Positions 1-14,234 are shown, counted from the stretch's first letter. The stretch is DNA of 64,000 bases from Caprimulgus europaeus (GCA_907165065.1 OU015538.1:16879165-16943164), one strand, 5' to 3'. Notes: generated by a model from the letters alone, not told the origin. A program made the numbers and translations.

Positions 1-3000
1 TTTATTGAAACCCAGTAAAAAACCCGACTGTAGATGTTCTGAAAAGTCTGTTATCCTTGCTATCATAACGAGACTATTTTCAGAGCTCTTCAAACCACTA
101 ATTACCATAAAGAGATTGTCCTGCAGAGCTCCAGTTAAATATTTGCATATGCAAGAATACGTTCAAGATCAATATGTAATTATGATATGCATAGAAAGAT
201 TTCATAGTCAAATTTAGTAAAAACAGATGGACTTGCTACATATGGCTAGTAGAGATTCAAAGTTAGTAGGAAAAATATAATTTCTGTAGGTACGCAACAA
301 GAATGTAAGATTCCTTCTTCTTCCTTATCAGGAAGCCAGTATGCTAATCCATCTGAAGTCTGCTGCTTTCTTCTTTTGTACATAATTCCTAAAATGTCAG
401 TAAGAGTTGATATATATGTGCGTGGGGGGATAGAGAAATCCAGAGAAGCTTTTCTCATGGTTTTCTCACAATTCTACTAGTAAAATTCTCCATCAAATCA
501 CTGAAAGATATAATCTGTTCTTATGCTATTTGGTTGTCATCACAGTATCCACTAAGCCCTTAAAAATTCTGTTTGTTGGAAACAGATGTGAGATAGAGAG
601 ATTTTTAAAATATCAAAGGGAAGACTTTTTTTGTCCAATATAAAGAGAAAAAAAACCCAGAGCATTCATTTAAACCTTTGGTAACTGGAAGCTTGCAAGG
701 ATATTCTTGCTTAAGAAAAACCTGACAACCCAACATGTAGGGATTTAGCAGGTAACTCCATTAACTCTAATGGGAGCAGTTCAGCTAATCTCTGACATTG
801 CAGCTAGACTGCTGACAAGCTCAGCTGTTCTTTCAGGTGAGGGAATTGTGGCAACTGAAAAGGTGATAGTCACAGAGTGAAAGATGGTGTCTGAAGAAGA
901 GTTAGACAGGATTTTTTCATTAACTTTAAAGAGCTCTTGCTATTCCTTAGGCAAGTTTCTCTCGAGACCATGTGAGAATTGTCATTCATTGTATCTTTTC
1001 ATAAGAAATGTGTATATTGTATAGAATTGCATTTTACCTGTTTCCTTATGGAGTTTCTGCACAAAAGCAGGTTGGGACTTTTTATTAAAAGAATTTATTT
1101 TATCTTGAGTTTTAAAGTGATTGACTAGCATTAGAAGGTGTTCTACTGTTATACTTGTTAGCATACTGTGTCTTGAGCTGTGGTGGTGGCAACATTCATA
1201 TTTAAGAGGCTGCACCAGACCTCAACAATAAATGCAGTTTCAAAATTTCAGGGCCAAGTTCACCTTCCTGATGCATTTGTGCTGTACTGTGTTTTCCTGG
1301 TGTTCCACTCCATACCAGCATCACTCTGACACAGCTTAGGCTTAGTCCTTGGTTGTAAACCACTCCATTAAAAACCAGAAATGGTTTCTAGTTACACAAG
1401 TAATGTTCAGAAGGGCTGAAGAAGAGACACTCATCTCAGCTGTGCAATTAATTGCTAGATTGCTCAAGGCAGCAACAGAAGAAGCAGCTGGCCAGACAGA
1501 AACTTCATGGCCCAGTTACCAATGTCCAGTGTATAGAGGACTACAGGTCTTTTGCCTTTTGTTCTGACCTCTAAAAGGCTGTTGCAGAATATAGGTGCTC
1601 AAAGCAGGAAACACTTAGAATACAGAAATCAAATGTCAGTGCTTCAAAATAAGAACAGATGAAGTTGATTTGCTTCTGGTCCCCCTTTAAACTACGGCTA
1701 AAATACTTGCCCAATTGAAAATGCATACTAGATGTATGATAGAAGATACCAAGTAGATAAAAGAAAGATACTAAGTGGCTATGAATTGAAGCCATCAGTC
1801 TTTGCCATGACTTCAGTATCAGGACTCCACCACGTGCATTGATCATCATTACAAGTCTCGTGCTTGGCCTTTCTACGTAGCTGGAATAAAGAAGGTGAAT
1901 TAAGAAATGTCACTGGAAGAGTGCGCTGTGTGGGCAAAGGAACTGGTGCATCTTCAGGGAACAACCCAGAGTACCCAGGTATAAAAAAGATAAAACAAAG
2001 CTAGATATAGCCTTTTCTAATTCCAAAGCATTTTGTTCAGTAAATTGCTGCACAGATGAGCGAGGGCATGCCATGTTTGCTTGGGATTATGTGGCATCAC
2101 AAATTCACACAGTTGCTGTGAGAATTACAAAACACAGAAGTGTTTCTTCCACTCCTGCTGTTTTGAAGTTTATTTTGAAGTGCACCAAACTTTATTCCTG
2201 TTCTTTGATAATAGCAAAATGAAAAATATTATTTCTGAACTTTATCTGTATATCTTACAATTTTGAAGAAGTCTATAACATTGTCTTGCTTGCAAACAAC
2301 TGTGACCTTTTTATTCTTTTGAAAGTGTTCCCAGCTAATGAGAGACATTTGTTGTTACCAGTCTCATTTCCTATGCTAACTAGATTATTCTGATGAGATT
2401 CTGTTCAGTTTATGCTTTTAAGGAATGAGCTTGTAGGAACAGACAAGAGCAATGAAACTGAGAATTGGTTATTTTTTAGAGATACATTCAGGATAGCATT
2501 TCTTCTGCAAGACCCAATTAAAATAAGAAATGGGTTTTTTCCCCTTGCTTTTCTCCTTTTGTTCCTTCATCACGTTTTTCCTTTTAAAGTGGCAGTTATC
2601 ATTATAGGGGTGTACATGTAGTCAATATGGAGTCTCAGAATTGGAGGAAACGCAGGAAATGTCACATTAAAGATTTGTCTTGTGCTAATTTTACTATATT
2701 TTAATTTTTTTTCTTATATTATTTTGAGTACTTTGCTTGAAGGTTATAAAATCATTAAATCTTTAATCTAAAATTATTATTATCTGGGAGTAGAATAATG
2801 GGAAATTATCTCAGTATAATTACATGAGTACGTGGATTGCTATTTAATTTAAAAATGTGTCAAAGATACACTGCAATGTGTTAGGTTATATTTTTAGTGT
2901 TTAAGATAAGTAAAATGTGTAGACTATGGTTTCTTTGCATCTACTCTTTATAAAGCAATAGTAAACCTTTATCTAGATACAGATTACTACACTCCTTCAT

Positions 3001-5388
3001 TAGTCATATCTAAGCTTTTATTTTAATTTCTTCTTTCATTGTCTTCGTCACTGTATTTAAATGTGGAGCTATAGTGGCTGTAATTGGCTTTATTATCTAT
3101 TGTGTGGGACTTAATCAGTTGTATTGGATGTTATCTGCAGGTGCCTACAGTAAGGGCATATTACATTGATTTTTCATTTTTCACATCAAACTAACTGCAT
3201 ACATATAGTTGTTGCTGTGTCTGCTATTGACAACAGGGTTATTTACAGGCACTCAGTCAAAATGTAACATATATCAAGACAATTACAAACTCCATACTAT
3301 AGATTTATTAGACAGCAAATAAGAAAATAGTAACTTGTGGCAGCTGACTGTCCAAGATGAAGGATTCAGAGAGCGTGGAGAGCTTGGGAAAAGCATTCAG
3401 CATCCGTGTAAGCTTTCTCCAGCTGAAGGTGAATGTCTGCCCAGAAACAGTGATGATGAGTGAGGTATGATGCTGTCCCCCTGTTATCAATATTCTTACG
3501 CAGGGGGGTATGTGATTTTGTCAAACTGCAGGTCAACATATTATCCTTAATGTTGAAAATTTTATAAAATCAGTTTATAAAAACAGTTAAATTCCAAAGA
3601 CAGTGGACTTTGGAGGTAGATGAAGAAAATCTATATGCATACTAATTGTAATTAATAATTCAATAGCACATTTTCACTACATACACAAAAATTTCTGGCA
3701 ATTCATCTGAACTGTGAGGAAAGGAAAAAGAGATTAACCTGAAAAGGCAGAGGCAATGTGTAGACAATCCTAACATCAAATGTAATCCTGTCATCATACA
3801 CTGTGTTTTTGTCCTCTAAAGCGCTGTGTTACAGGACATTATACCTAGTGGAAGTGGCCAGACTTGAAAACTACCTTTGTGTCTAAATTTAACATAAAAA
3901 GTTTTAAATAGCCTATTTTAAATGTGCTTCCTAGCTGCTCTTTCCTCGGAGACCAGCATTCTGTGCAAAATGGATAACTTTTTCTCTTGTGGTAATTGTT
4001 TATCAAGGTTTCCAAGGTAATCTTTGAAGTCTTAGATTCTCTCTGAACTCTTATTTATGATGCTGTGGTATTATAAATGTTGATTTTTTTTTTTTTTCCC
4101 ACTTTCATATGGTAGAAGTTAATAAAAATCTACAGCCCAATTTTGCACCCATTTTTTTTCTCTTGGTGAACACAAAGTGGATTGATGAGAGTCACACAAC
4201 CATTTGGGAGTGTAGCTGTGTTCTGACTGAAGAAAAGGGCTGTAATCAAGCAGGCTGTCAGTGGACACTAAAGAAACGCTGCAAACAGTCCTGTATTTGT
4301 GTCAGATTTTCTTTCTAGGTCTAGCTCTGTTCTTTTAAACCATGAGTAAGTTATTTTCTCTTGCTTTGTGTTCTTATCAAACTGTGGAGAGATTTGGAAC
4401 GATTTAAAAGCCATGTTTCACATTAAATCACGTGTTTCAATTGACTACGATATGGAAGAAAATAATTTTTGTAGGATGTAAAGATTTGCTTGGCTTAATT
4501 AGGAATCCAGCAAGGATTTTTTTCTTCTTGGAGACATTATGCATGCCAGTGAATTTCCTTAGAAGGTAGTCAGCGTTGCCTATGAGCCTATGAAAGTGAC
4601 TTGCCTTTGTCTTTGAAAACATATCTGTACAGCTGGATACAGTCTGCCCCATATACTGAGTCGCTGGCATGCTATAAGTAGGTTTTACCTTGTATCTTTT
4701 AACGATGCACTATTTCTACTCAGTCTCTTTGTAGGAGTACTGAAAAAGAAATCTGTTTTAAACTCTGTTCAGTTAGAGAGATCGGTGGTGGAGAGATTTC
4801 CCTGTCAGAGAGAAGCCACTAGTACCTTGAACAGTGTTAAGTATTGGGTTGCATCAGTATAATGTGTTATTCTTTCTGATAAAAAAAAAAAAAAGCAGTG
4901 CATGTTGTTGCTTAAATGAAATTTGAATAACACTGTTGAAATCAACAGTAGCTTCTTATCCATATAAAGATAATTGATCTTTTTGAAGCTCCTTAAATAC
5001 AATGAGTATTTGATTGTGTTTCCTTCCATTGTTCAGCTTAACACGTTAACATAGTAAAATTAAATGTTGCTTGTGAAGCGACTGTAACATTTGGTGGGTT
5101 TCACTTTTGCAACACTTCTTTGTGATCTGTTTTAGCAGATTAGCTGCAAATGAAGATAAGAGCTGCTGCTTTGAATTGGGCAATATAGCAAGCACATTTC
5201 TTTGCAGTGAACGGAAATCAGTCATTTCTGTGGTCTCTGGTCACACTTACACGATGCACTTCACACCCCAGCATTATTGTTGTTCTTATTTTCTAATACT
5301 GGTCAGATACCTTTGTAAGTCCCTCTGTGTCTGTCTGATCTGAAACTTGAAGTGTGGGACTGGAGGTGCAATGTCTTTTATATTTCAA
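1..5388. other. AT-rich noncoding DNA, no gene seen
   Basis: Unique AT-rich sequence with scattered short open frames on both strands and no recognisable coding region or repeat family. A minus-strand frame at 3490-3308 is preceded by an acceptor-like 'tgtttctgggcag' and followed by AATAAA, but no upstream exon or homology supports a terminal exon. Short T and A runs occur at 4085 and 4881. Confidence 0.6.
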
Positions 5389-5412
5389 ATATATATATAC
5401 ACACACACACAC
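5389..5412. repeat. Compound AT/AC microsatellite
   Basis: About five AT units pass directly into about seven AC units, followed by a C-rich run. Confidence 0.9.
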
Positions 5413-7502
5413 CCTGCCCCCCTTAATCCTGCATTGACCCAGAAATATGTAGTTCACTGCATAAGTGCATTAGAAGCATGAAGCAGAATTAACCTTGGAG
5501 ATTGTTGAGAGCACAGGTTTTCACTCTCTTTTCCCTGTGATGATATGGTAAAGAAACTGCTTCAGCTATTGTGTGATGGGTGCTGTCCTCTTCCCACTCA
5601 AGACATTTGTTCCTGCTAGGATGTAATGAAGTACAGAACTAGGATCTGCCTTGTAACATTGCTGAGAGGCAACTTTTCTTATATATCCTTTTTCTTTTAG
5701 TATTCAAGGTGTTCTACAGGTTTTAACTAAGACTGGTAGAGAAAATCCCACATCTTCTTTTCTTTTAAAAGAATTTTCATTTCATTTTTATTTGTATATA
5801 CTGAACATCAAAGGTTGGTGTTGTGTATTAATCAGAGCAAAGGTTAAAGATCTTTTAAATTTTCTGTTGGTCACCTCCCATAAACAGCTGCCAATGTTAA
5901 TCCAGTAGCACTTTCCCAAAAGAGCACTATTTCTTTCAATTTATTTTGATCAGTTAACTGTTATCTCAAACTTTTCTGTTTGCTTTTGCTCCCCATTTAT
6001 CTCAAATCAATCAGTTGGTTGTAAAACTTAAACAAAACCTGCCATGGTCGGAAGTAGAGCCCTGTCGATCTGCACTAGAACTCCTCTGTATTTTGTATCA
6101 CTTTTTATGTTTGAAAAATTTTACAGTCTTTAGACTAAGGGGTTGAAAATATTGTTGAAAATTTTAAATATGTGTTGCAGTCTGGAATGGAAGGGGAAAA
6201 CAAGTCTTTTCTATGCCATACATGCTAAAACTTTTATACAAAGGTGTTCTATTTTTATCTAGTGCTAATAAATTTTACATTACCTTTCATCCCACTGCAG
6301 GTGACAAAATTTATCACATACACTCTGACAGAGCCTATGGCTGATCAAGTGGTCTTGTTACTGAACTGATGATAGCTGATGACTGTTACCTTGCATGTGT
6401 TCTGTCAGGTAAGCAGGTCATACAATTACTAGCTGGCCTGTGAAAATACCCTGTTGCATGTTCAGCACAAACATTTTGAACCAGTGTAGCAGCAAATAGT
6501 TTGCACGTTGAAGAAGACAGAACTTCCATGTAAAAATATATTTGCTTAAGTACAAAAAGTGTTAGCAAACAAGTAAATGTTAAAAAGAAGCTGAAATTAA
6601 TTATTCACTGAATACTGTTCAGGATTGCTGGATAGGGTAGCCCAATGGAGATGAGGTGGGCACAGTTCCCAAGTCCAGCCATTAGCGAGACTGAACATGT
6701 GTTTGCAGTAGGTGCACACATTCACACAGAGCAGCCCAACACAGACAGAAACACCTAGCCCTCATGCAGGTGCAGATAGCATCAAAAGCCTCATCCTGTT
6801 CCCTCCTCTGGCTGATCAGGCTGAAAGTCTGTTAGTGGGAATATGAATAATATATCTGCATTTATATGTATGCACTGTGCATCCCTTCAGTCGCTGGCCT
6901 TAGGCTGTCTAGCCTGTGGCTGGATCCTTGGTCTCCTCAGCTGCTGGCACCTGGGCATATGAGCCCCGAGGGCCCACAGTCCCACTCCAGTTGCTGGTAC
7001 AGAGCCAATTGGCCATTAGGGAAAAAAAATTCCTGTACAACTGAGCAAACAGTTGTTTGCTCCAGTTACAGGCTGGCCAGGAGAAGTTCAGACGAAGTCT
7101 GGCAAGCCTCATTGCTGAGGCCTTACAGTCAGCCTGAGGACTGTGGCCAAGTAGCAATGGCAATACTGCACTTACTGGGCTGCAGGGCTGCACACTGCAG
7201 TATATACAGGCAAGAAAAGCTGAGCAATAAATCTAAAGATTATAAAATAATGCCTGTTTTTCTGGAAGTGGAAAATTTTGCCCAAAAGCGTATTGTTCAG
7301 TTTAGTAGTTTTGATTAAACATATTCAAACATGTACTGAATTTGGCACTGTAATTTGACAACAGATTTCACTAAAAACATATGCCATGCAGTGTATTGCA
7401 AGCTTGCTCAATAAGGTAGCATGTTTGTAATAGCGTGGTTCAGCAGTGTGGATTATTTGGTCTTTAGAAGTAACCAGAAATCAGATGGTCCTATTGCAGC
7501 TC

Positions 7503-7527
7503 TTTTTTTTTTTTTTTTTTTTTTTTT
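7503..7527. repeat. Poly(T) run, 25 bases
   Basis: The longest uninterrupted homopolymer seen in the window. The DNA on its right does not look like a retrocopy with an AATAAA signal, so I do not read it as a reverse-strand poly(A) tail. Confidence 0.9.
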
Positions 7528-7574
7528 AAGCTTACATTTCAAATCCAGCTTGACCTACGCAAAACAGTATGCTA

Positions 7575-7592
7575 GATGATGATGATGATGAT
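7575..7592. repeat. GAT trinucleotide repeat, six units
   Basis: Six perfect GAT units. A short chance frame across it reads a run of Asp codons, but nothing supports coding. Confidence 0.85.
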
Positions 7593-8824
7593 GAGCTTTG
7601 CTATAAACAGGAAAAAGCAGTGGTTCTGAGGGTTTTTATAATGTTTATCAGTAGGAAAACAGAAGTGGCAATTGCTTTTAATTGCCCAATAATTTTATTA
7701 TTCAAAAGATGGAATTTACAGGAAGCAGCTGCAGTTGTAACTGAACCAGCTCTTTTAATGTGTTTCTGTTTTTTCCTGTATTATATTATCTAATGACGAT
7801 AAGCTGCCGGCTTCAATCAAATTTTCAAATACAGTAAGAGTTGGATTTATCAAGCCCTGGGTTGAATACTCACGTACTCTCACTGAAAAAGACCTTTGTG
7901 TATTTGATGGTTCTGAATTCTATAGAAATCCCCTTCCTTGAATTAAATCAACTTTCATTCTTTGTTCTCTCAGTACACAAGAATTTTAAGATTCATAACC
8001 TATTTCTGATTGTTTTTTCTCCCTTTGTAGTTTTCCCACCCGTCTCTGTTTTGTTACTCAGTACGCAAGAAAATGCAGCCCCACAATGAACATGCACTCT
8101 GAATTAATTACCTGTTTTCTGTAAATACAAATAAATGACAGCAAGATCAAAATGAACAGCAAAGGCAAGGCCTAGCTACTGTCACACCTGTTGTGTCAGT
8201 GTTCCTTATTTTAAAGAAGTTTTCAAAGGTGCTGTAGTTCCTGTACTGCTGAACGATGTCCATTGTCAATGACACTGCTTTTCATGTGGCAAGGTCTCAC
8301 CCCACAGAGCTGTCCCCGAGAGTCACACTGAACCTAAAGCAAGGAATGGTTTCCTTTAAGTATCAGATCTCGTTTGAAGGATTGTGAACAGCTATTTAGC
8401 TAATTTGACTAACAGAATATAACTGACTCATCACAGATGACTGAAATTGTCAGTAGACCACAAATTCCCCTCAGCACTTTTGAGATTGTGTTGAATGTAA
8501 TTTGGCCTGCTCAACAGTGAAGAAATGAGGTGCCAGTTAATGTGCATGTTCATAATTCTTTCCCAATATGACAGTTTTTGTCCAATGTTAGGCAAATGCA
8601 AATGCTCCCTCTGTGATCAGGGATGACTATTTGTAAGAAAAGCAAAATTTGGTGGAGATATCTTGTTCACTGCAGATGAAGACAAGAGTTTACTGTTCCT
8701 GCTACCATGCTTTTTCAGGGATTTGTGGTAATAGTCTTGATTTGCTGGGTTTGTCTTGGTGAAAATCCCATTTGACACAATCTTAATTCACAACTGTACA
8801 ATAGTGAATGGAAAACTACAGTGT

Positions 8825-8865
8825 GGCCCATTGTTGACCAAGTATATTGGCCCATTGTAGACCAA
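8825..8865. repeat. Short tandem duplication, 24-base period
   Basis: A 17-base block (ggcccattgttgaccaa) at 8825-8841 recurs at 8849-8865 with one substitution. The repeat period is 24 bases. Confidence 0.85.
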
Positions 8866-11800
8866 ATTGCAACCTAAATGTAAAAGATGGCAAAAAGAAT
8901 ATTTTAATTTTCTTATCTTCAGGTAGTTGCATATTTATTTTAAAATAATTATGTTCATAGTTTACAGAGCTTAAAATCCTGTGTGATGTTATTTTTATGG
9001 GATGTGAGGAAGGTAAGGGTTAGCATCATGTGCCATGTTCTTCAACCAATGTGCCTACGTTCCACATGAATATTGAATAGGATTCCAGAGAGATATGTCT
9101 GTGCTTTTTGTTAATCTGGACAGGCAGTTATAAAACACTGTTGTAATTAAATTTCTCTTTTCATTTGAATGGTGGAATTAAACAAATATTTTCCTTTGGA
9201 GGAAAGTAACAATTTCATGTTAATTGCTTCTATCTGTTTCTCAGCATTGTCAAATAACCTGTTGTAAAAGCTACTTAATATTTCTAGGGGAATACCGTAT
9301 ATTGCATAACTTATTTCCTTTGCTGGTTATTTCATTTGATGGTTAAACAGTAATTGGAATGAAAGGAATAAAGAAACACTTGTGGGCTGGAAACCACTCA
9401 AGGGATTGAGAATCTAAAGCAGAACAATGATTTAACATTTTTTCTTTTGTTAACCTTTTTCTTTTCATATGTGAATTACATACGAGTAAGAGAGATTATA
9501 GGGAGAAAAATAAAGGGAGAATACCAAACTCATTTAGATCATACTCCAGGTGCCTAATAAGCAGACAGAAAATCTACTAACTGTCTAATCTGTACAGTTT
9601 GTTCTTAGCCTTCTTAGATGTTGTGGAATGCACACAATCATTCTGAGAAATGAAATTAGGCTTTTAAAAATGAGAAAACACAAAAACAAAACTTCAGCAT
9701 CATGCCAAAGGATATGTGGCTGGCTTCTAGTTACTGTGGAAGGGGCAATCAATAGAAAAAGCAGGAAAGGAAAGAAAGAGCATCCGCAGCAGAGATTTCC
9801 TGGAATGAAAAATGTGCTTGGACTGTTACTTTATTGAATTTTGCTACTGTAGGACATATTAAAGGACAAATCAACTCTCAAGCATCCATCCAAAATACAC
9901 AAGGAATTTGCAAGTGAAAAATGTCTATAAATATGTTAATTTTCAAATATCTTGGACTATGTAAAAGGCAGTAGAGCTGATTCCTTACAATTATTTATGT
10001 ATGCTTATGTCATTTTTTAGAAAGTGTGGCTTGCCAGCAGGCAGGAAGGTCTTTTCCTGTCCTAGCTGCTGGGTTTTGCGTCAAGAAAGGTGTGTTCAGG
10101 GGAGAAACTGGTTCTTTCCTGAAAACAGCCAACCCTATCTAGCTTGAAGAATTCCCCTGGAGTACAGGATAGATTTGGCACAGAGACATAGTGGAAACTG
10201 TATTTAGGAATTGGGTGTCCTAACTGGAATACTCCTCTGAGGACCAGGGCAGTTCTACCTCAAGGGTCTGAGCATCTTGGAACTTGTAGAGAATTTCTGA
10301 GCCAGGAGATACAGAACTATGAATCAGATGTTCCTAGTGCAGACATACTCAGCTGTGCACGTGACTATCTTTGCAGATGAAATTGTCAATGACGTGTTAA
10401 CCTATCTAATTGTTCAATGTGGGCTGTGAATCAGCCAGGATCACCAGGTTATTTTGTGGTGCAAAGTGAGATTTTTTCCCCACATTTTTGTCACAAATTG
10501 AGTCTGTCCTCTCTGCTAAATGCATGCTGGTTTGTGAAACCTTACCAGCTGTGTTGAAGAAATGTAACTACTGATTTTTCAATTTATCATAAACACAAAA
10601 TCATTAACCATGTTTTTTACTTATGAAAAAAACATTTCCAGATACTTAGAGGTTAATTATTTTACATAGAAAAAAAAAAAAGATACAGGTAAAACTCAAA
10701 GAAAGATATTGTTTCAAAGTGGAAAAATGTAGATATTGCACTCCATAACATATTTGAAGTGTGTTCTATCTTTATTTCATTGTTCTGAAAAAGTATCAAC
10801 CTGACTTTTTTCTTTTTTTTTATATGTGTGATTTTTATTTTTTTTTTATTAACTGAATTCTGTCAATTTGAGAAATAAATGAAATTTTTCTGGGTAAGTT
10901 TTGCATCTTTCTAACCAATGAAAGATGTGACTGGTTGTTATTTGTCCACCTATACTCCTAGTCAGTATGGATTTGGGCTGTACCTGATGATAGTTCTTAT
11001 TTCTGACTGCCTGATGAATATTCCTGGAGGCAGACACTTTTCTCAGGTAGTTGGTTCCTCAGACCAAGCATTTCAAGCACCGGAGCTATTGTCAGCCATG
11101 CTTTTTTTCCAAGCTTCACCTCATTCTCAGGACTGAAAACTTCTTATACATTTTCTTCAAGGGGAACATGACAAGATGACCATGAATACAGAACTAGCAG
11201 AAGAAATTCTTAAATACAGAGAACATGTCAGTACACAATGGAATATGCTTTGAAAAGTGTTCTTCATAAAACTAGTCTTGCTGCTTTTGTTAGTGATCTT
11301 ACAACAGACCTTACATGTTTTTTAACCTGATCTTCTTACATGACCTGGTATGTGAAGAGCACTCCAACAGCTCTACTTTACTAAAAGGCAAAGCAAAACA
11401 ATCTCTATTCTTCTCCATTAAAAAAAGCAGTGGAAGAAGCAGCTCTGACTGGCCTGTTTTATTTCATGCCGAAGGAACTCTAGAGTGCACTGTGCCCCAG
11501 TTCGTGTAGCACCAGCTTAGTTTCTGTACAGATTCATCTTTAGTTAATATTTATATAAAACCTACCGGGAAATAGCCAGCTCTGGTGATCCTCAGTGCCA
11601 TTGTCACAAATCTTCTGGTGTAATCTTGCTGAAGTGTCAGCTTCTGTCCTAGCACACTAGACTAATTCACAAAGTGTACATTAAGGATCACATTGCTGTT
11701 CAGAATTTGAAGTTAGAGGTTTTGAAATGTAATAATATTCACAAAACACCGAGGCCCACAGTTTGATATGCTAATACATGTCTGGTAGGCTGGGATTCCA

Positions 11801-12302
11801 TTTTTCTTCTTCTTTGATATGGAAAGTTGTTTTTAGCTTAAATGATACTATTTATTTACTTGAAAAACCCCAATTTCTGAATGCCTAAGTGGATCACAGA
11901 GAGGCATTTTTGCTTCATTGAAATGGAAGGAGATACACCTCAAACTGAGGCATTACTGGCCTGCATGCAAATCTCCTACTTATTCTTGTCATTTTTCATG
12001 AGGACTAAGAAAAATCAGATAAGTTGAAGCATTTTTTTCTCTTCCATTAAAAAACACACACATTCTAATACTTTTAGGGATTTCAATTAAGTATATTTAG
12101 ATTTAAAGTGAAATGTGGCTATTGTATTTTCATTCCATATTCACTTTTTAATTAGATTTAAGAAGCGCATATGTATTTAAGCATAACTTATTTTAATAAG
12201 AGTATTCTCCAGAGGATTTTTTTTTATCACTACTTCTGTCACTTTAAAGCCTGTAAGTCTATCAGGTATTTAGAATGCTTAACTTGTTTTTCTATCTTTT
12301 AG

Positions 12303-12379
12303 TGTCCTAATAATGCAACTAAATACCCAGCAGATGTGGATTTGCACCTTAGGGTGAATATGGATACAGAGCCAGAAAG
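12303..12379 (+). other. Candidate 77-base exon
   Basis: Bounded by an acceptor with a pyrimidine tract (gtttttctatcttttag, ending at 12302) and a strong donor (AAAG|gtaagag at 12380). One frame is open across it (begins CPNNATKYPADVDLHL, ends TEPE plus two bases, AG); the other two are closed. The peptide has one N-x-T sequon and is acidic. The end phase (2) is compatible with open frames in the candidate exons starting at 13921, 22681 and 28103. No family recognised. A lncRNA exon, an exon of an unknown gene or a decoy are all possible. Similar splice-like pairs occur on both strands of this window, which lowers confidence. Confidence 0.25.
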
Positions 12380-13920
12380 GTAAGAGCCATGAACATAACC
12401 CTCTGTGCTTGGATTTCACTTGTTCACACAGTGAACTGATGTAGCTTGTGTTTCTTGGTTGTGCTTTTCAGTCTTACAGTTGTTATTTCATTAGCAAAGT
12501 TTTTTTTTTTCTTTCAAAGCTTTACCATGCTCTGTGCGTTTTTTACAAATTATTAAATAGACTACTATACCTCTTACAAATAAACACTCAAGTCTAAAAA
12601 TATAGGTTAGCAATTAAAGAATTAAAAGTGTGGTTTACAGTTTCCTTTTAAGTCTTTATCCCTGTATGTCTGAAAGCTTTTTTGTACTACAGCCAAATTT
12701 GGAATAGCTCAATTGCCCTTTGTAAGTAACAAGTAAGAAATTTGAAAATGGAGAAACTCTGAATAGATTGCAGTAGGTCAGACGAGTTGTACCTGGAACC
12801 ATTATGCAGATAACTGCGTGGCTATGATTTCCTCATCTCAGAACAAACAAAGACTTGATCAGAACGTTGTTCTGAAGCAAGAGGATGAAGAAAAGATTTA
12901 CAAAATCTTGTATATGAAGTTCTGTATCATTGGAAATTAATAGCTTATTGTTTTCCAGTATTTTTCAAAATAATTGTAATTGGTGTTTGGAATAATAATT
13001 TCCCTCTCAAATAGATAAGGGCATTCCTGGTCTTTGAGACAGCCTTAGACACAGTTTGGGGTTTCCCTTTGTTCCTTTGGCACAGCAGCCCCATCATGCA
13101 CGTGGTTCAAAGCTGTGACAGACCACTTACTGATGTGGTTCCCACCTCATGTTCCCACAGAGCCCATGAGCGGGGGAGCTCAGTTCACCTTCCTTTGGAT
13201 GGCAGTGGATGTGCACCAAATCCACTGTGTGACCTGTCCTAACACATATGGAGTCAGAATAATCAAGGATTTTCTTAAGAACTGTCAGACTGTTCTCACC
13301 CAGTGTGTTAGTACAGAGACGGTCGTATCCTTATCGATATTCTGTATGACAATGGGCATGGACAGGAGAGACTGAATTTATGTGGGATGCAACTTTCACT
13401 TTCTTTCCCTACAAACTTTGCAAACTTTATCTGAATTTGCCTACTTTTGTTTGGTGAAAGGATTCCATTTGGGTTTGCATCCTTCTTTAGATGAGGACAA
13501 GCCTTTTATGCGTTATAAATTTTTCTAAAAATTTGTAACTTTATTGGATGTGGGTAATTTTCATGGGGGGCTGTAGAAACAGTTTCGTTTGTGAAATAAT
13601 TAATTTTTTTCTGCTTTGATATTTTATTTGCCTTGGTGGGATAGGAATATGTTCTTGTTTTGACATTTTACAACTCATTCATTAAGAAATGATTAAAAAC
13701 CTGTACAATTGGAAGATTCCCTGCTCTAGAAATAGGTATTGTGCCTTGATGGAATTAAAGACCTTCATATAATGTGGTGAAAAATGAATGATGGAAATTT
13801 ATTTGAGCCTTTCTAAATACACCATCTAAAAGTTGGATTATATTAAAATACCCTCCATTTTGCAATAAGACTGGTGTAGTCATTCAACTGAATTTCTTTT
13901 TAGGCTTGTTTTTCCTACAG

Positions 13921-14234
13921 TTATTTCTTGAGCTGCTTTATCTATTCATTTAAGGATAGCATGAGCAAGAATTTGGGCTGCTGTACCTGGAGGCAGGAAC
14001 AAGAGCTGAGATTCAGAATTGACCAGGCAGGAAGCAAGACAGGAGGAGTCGTCTTTGATGGAAGCAGAAATCAAGATGGGCAATGGTTCAGACTGGAGCT
14101 AAAGCAAAGATACAGCACTGAATACCGACTGTTTGGCCTCGGGGTCCCTCCGTACTACAAAGGTTCCCCTGCAGGACACCATCTGACTGGCTCTCTGAAC
14201 AAAAGTCTGTGCTGATCACTGCGCATCATTAAAG
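13921..14234 (+). other. Candidate 314-base exon
   Basis: A good acceptor ('cttgtttttcctacag', ending at 13920) and a donor (AAAG|gtaatg at 14235) enclose 314 bases that are GC-richer than their surroundings. A frame beginning after the first base is open for 97 codons until TGA at 14213-14215, about 20 bases before the donor. It includes QEQELRFRIDQAG, GGVVFDGSRNQDGQWFRLEL and GLGVPPYYKGSPAG. The entry phase matches the end phase of the 12303-12379 candidate. A stop just inside a donor would be unusual for a coding exon and fits a lncRNA exon or an alternative terminal exon better. No domain recognised. Confidence 0.2.

Larger units (their letters stand above)
5413..12302. other. AT-rich noncoding DNA with one GC-richer patch
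   Basis: Apart from the small repeats listed, nothing is recognised. The stretch 6620-7240 is GC-richer and holds the longest open frame of the window (150 codons, plus strand, 6866-7318), with an overlapping 94-codon minus frame. Both translations are compositionally odd (Ser/Trp/Leu-rich) and match no family I know. The frames most likely reflect fewer stops in GC-richer DNA. Confidence 0.55.

Noticed and set aside
3306-3490. Minus-strand terminal exon with AATAAA
   Set aside because: AATAAA is common in AT-rich DNA. No upstream exon or recognisable peptide supports it.
6866-7318. Longest open frame, 150 codons, plus strand
   Set aside because: It lies in a GC-richer patch where stops are rarer, the opposite strand is also open, and the translation has no recognisable motif or splice context.
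7503-7527. Poly(T) as the tail of a reverse-strand retrocopy
   Set aside because: No AATAAA reverse complement or gene-like sequence beside it, and no target-site duplication seen.
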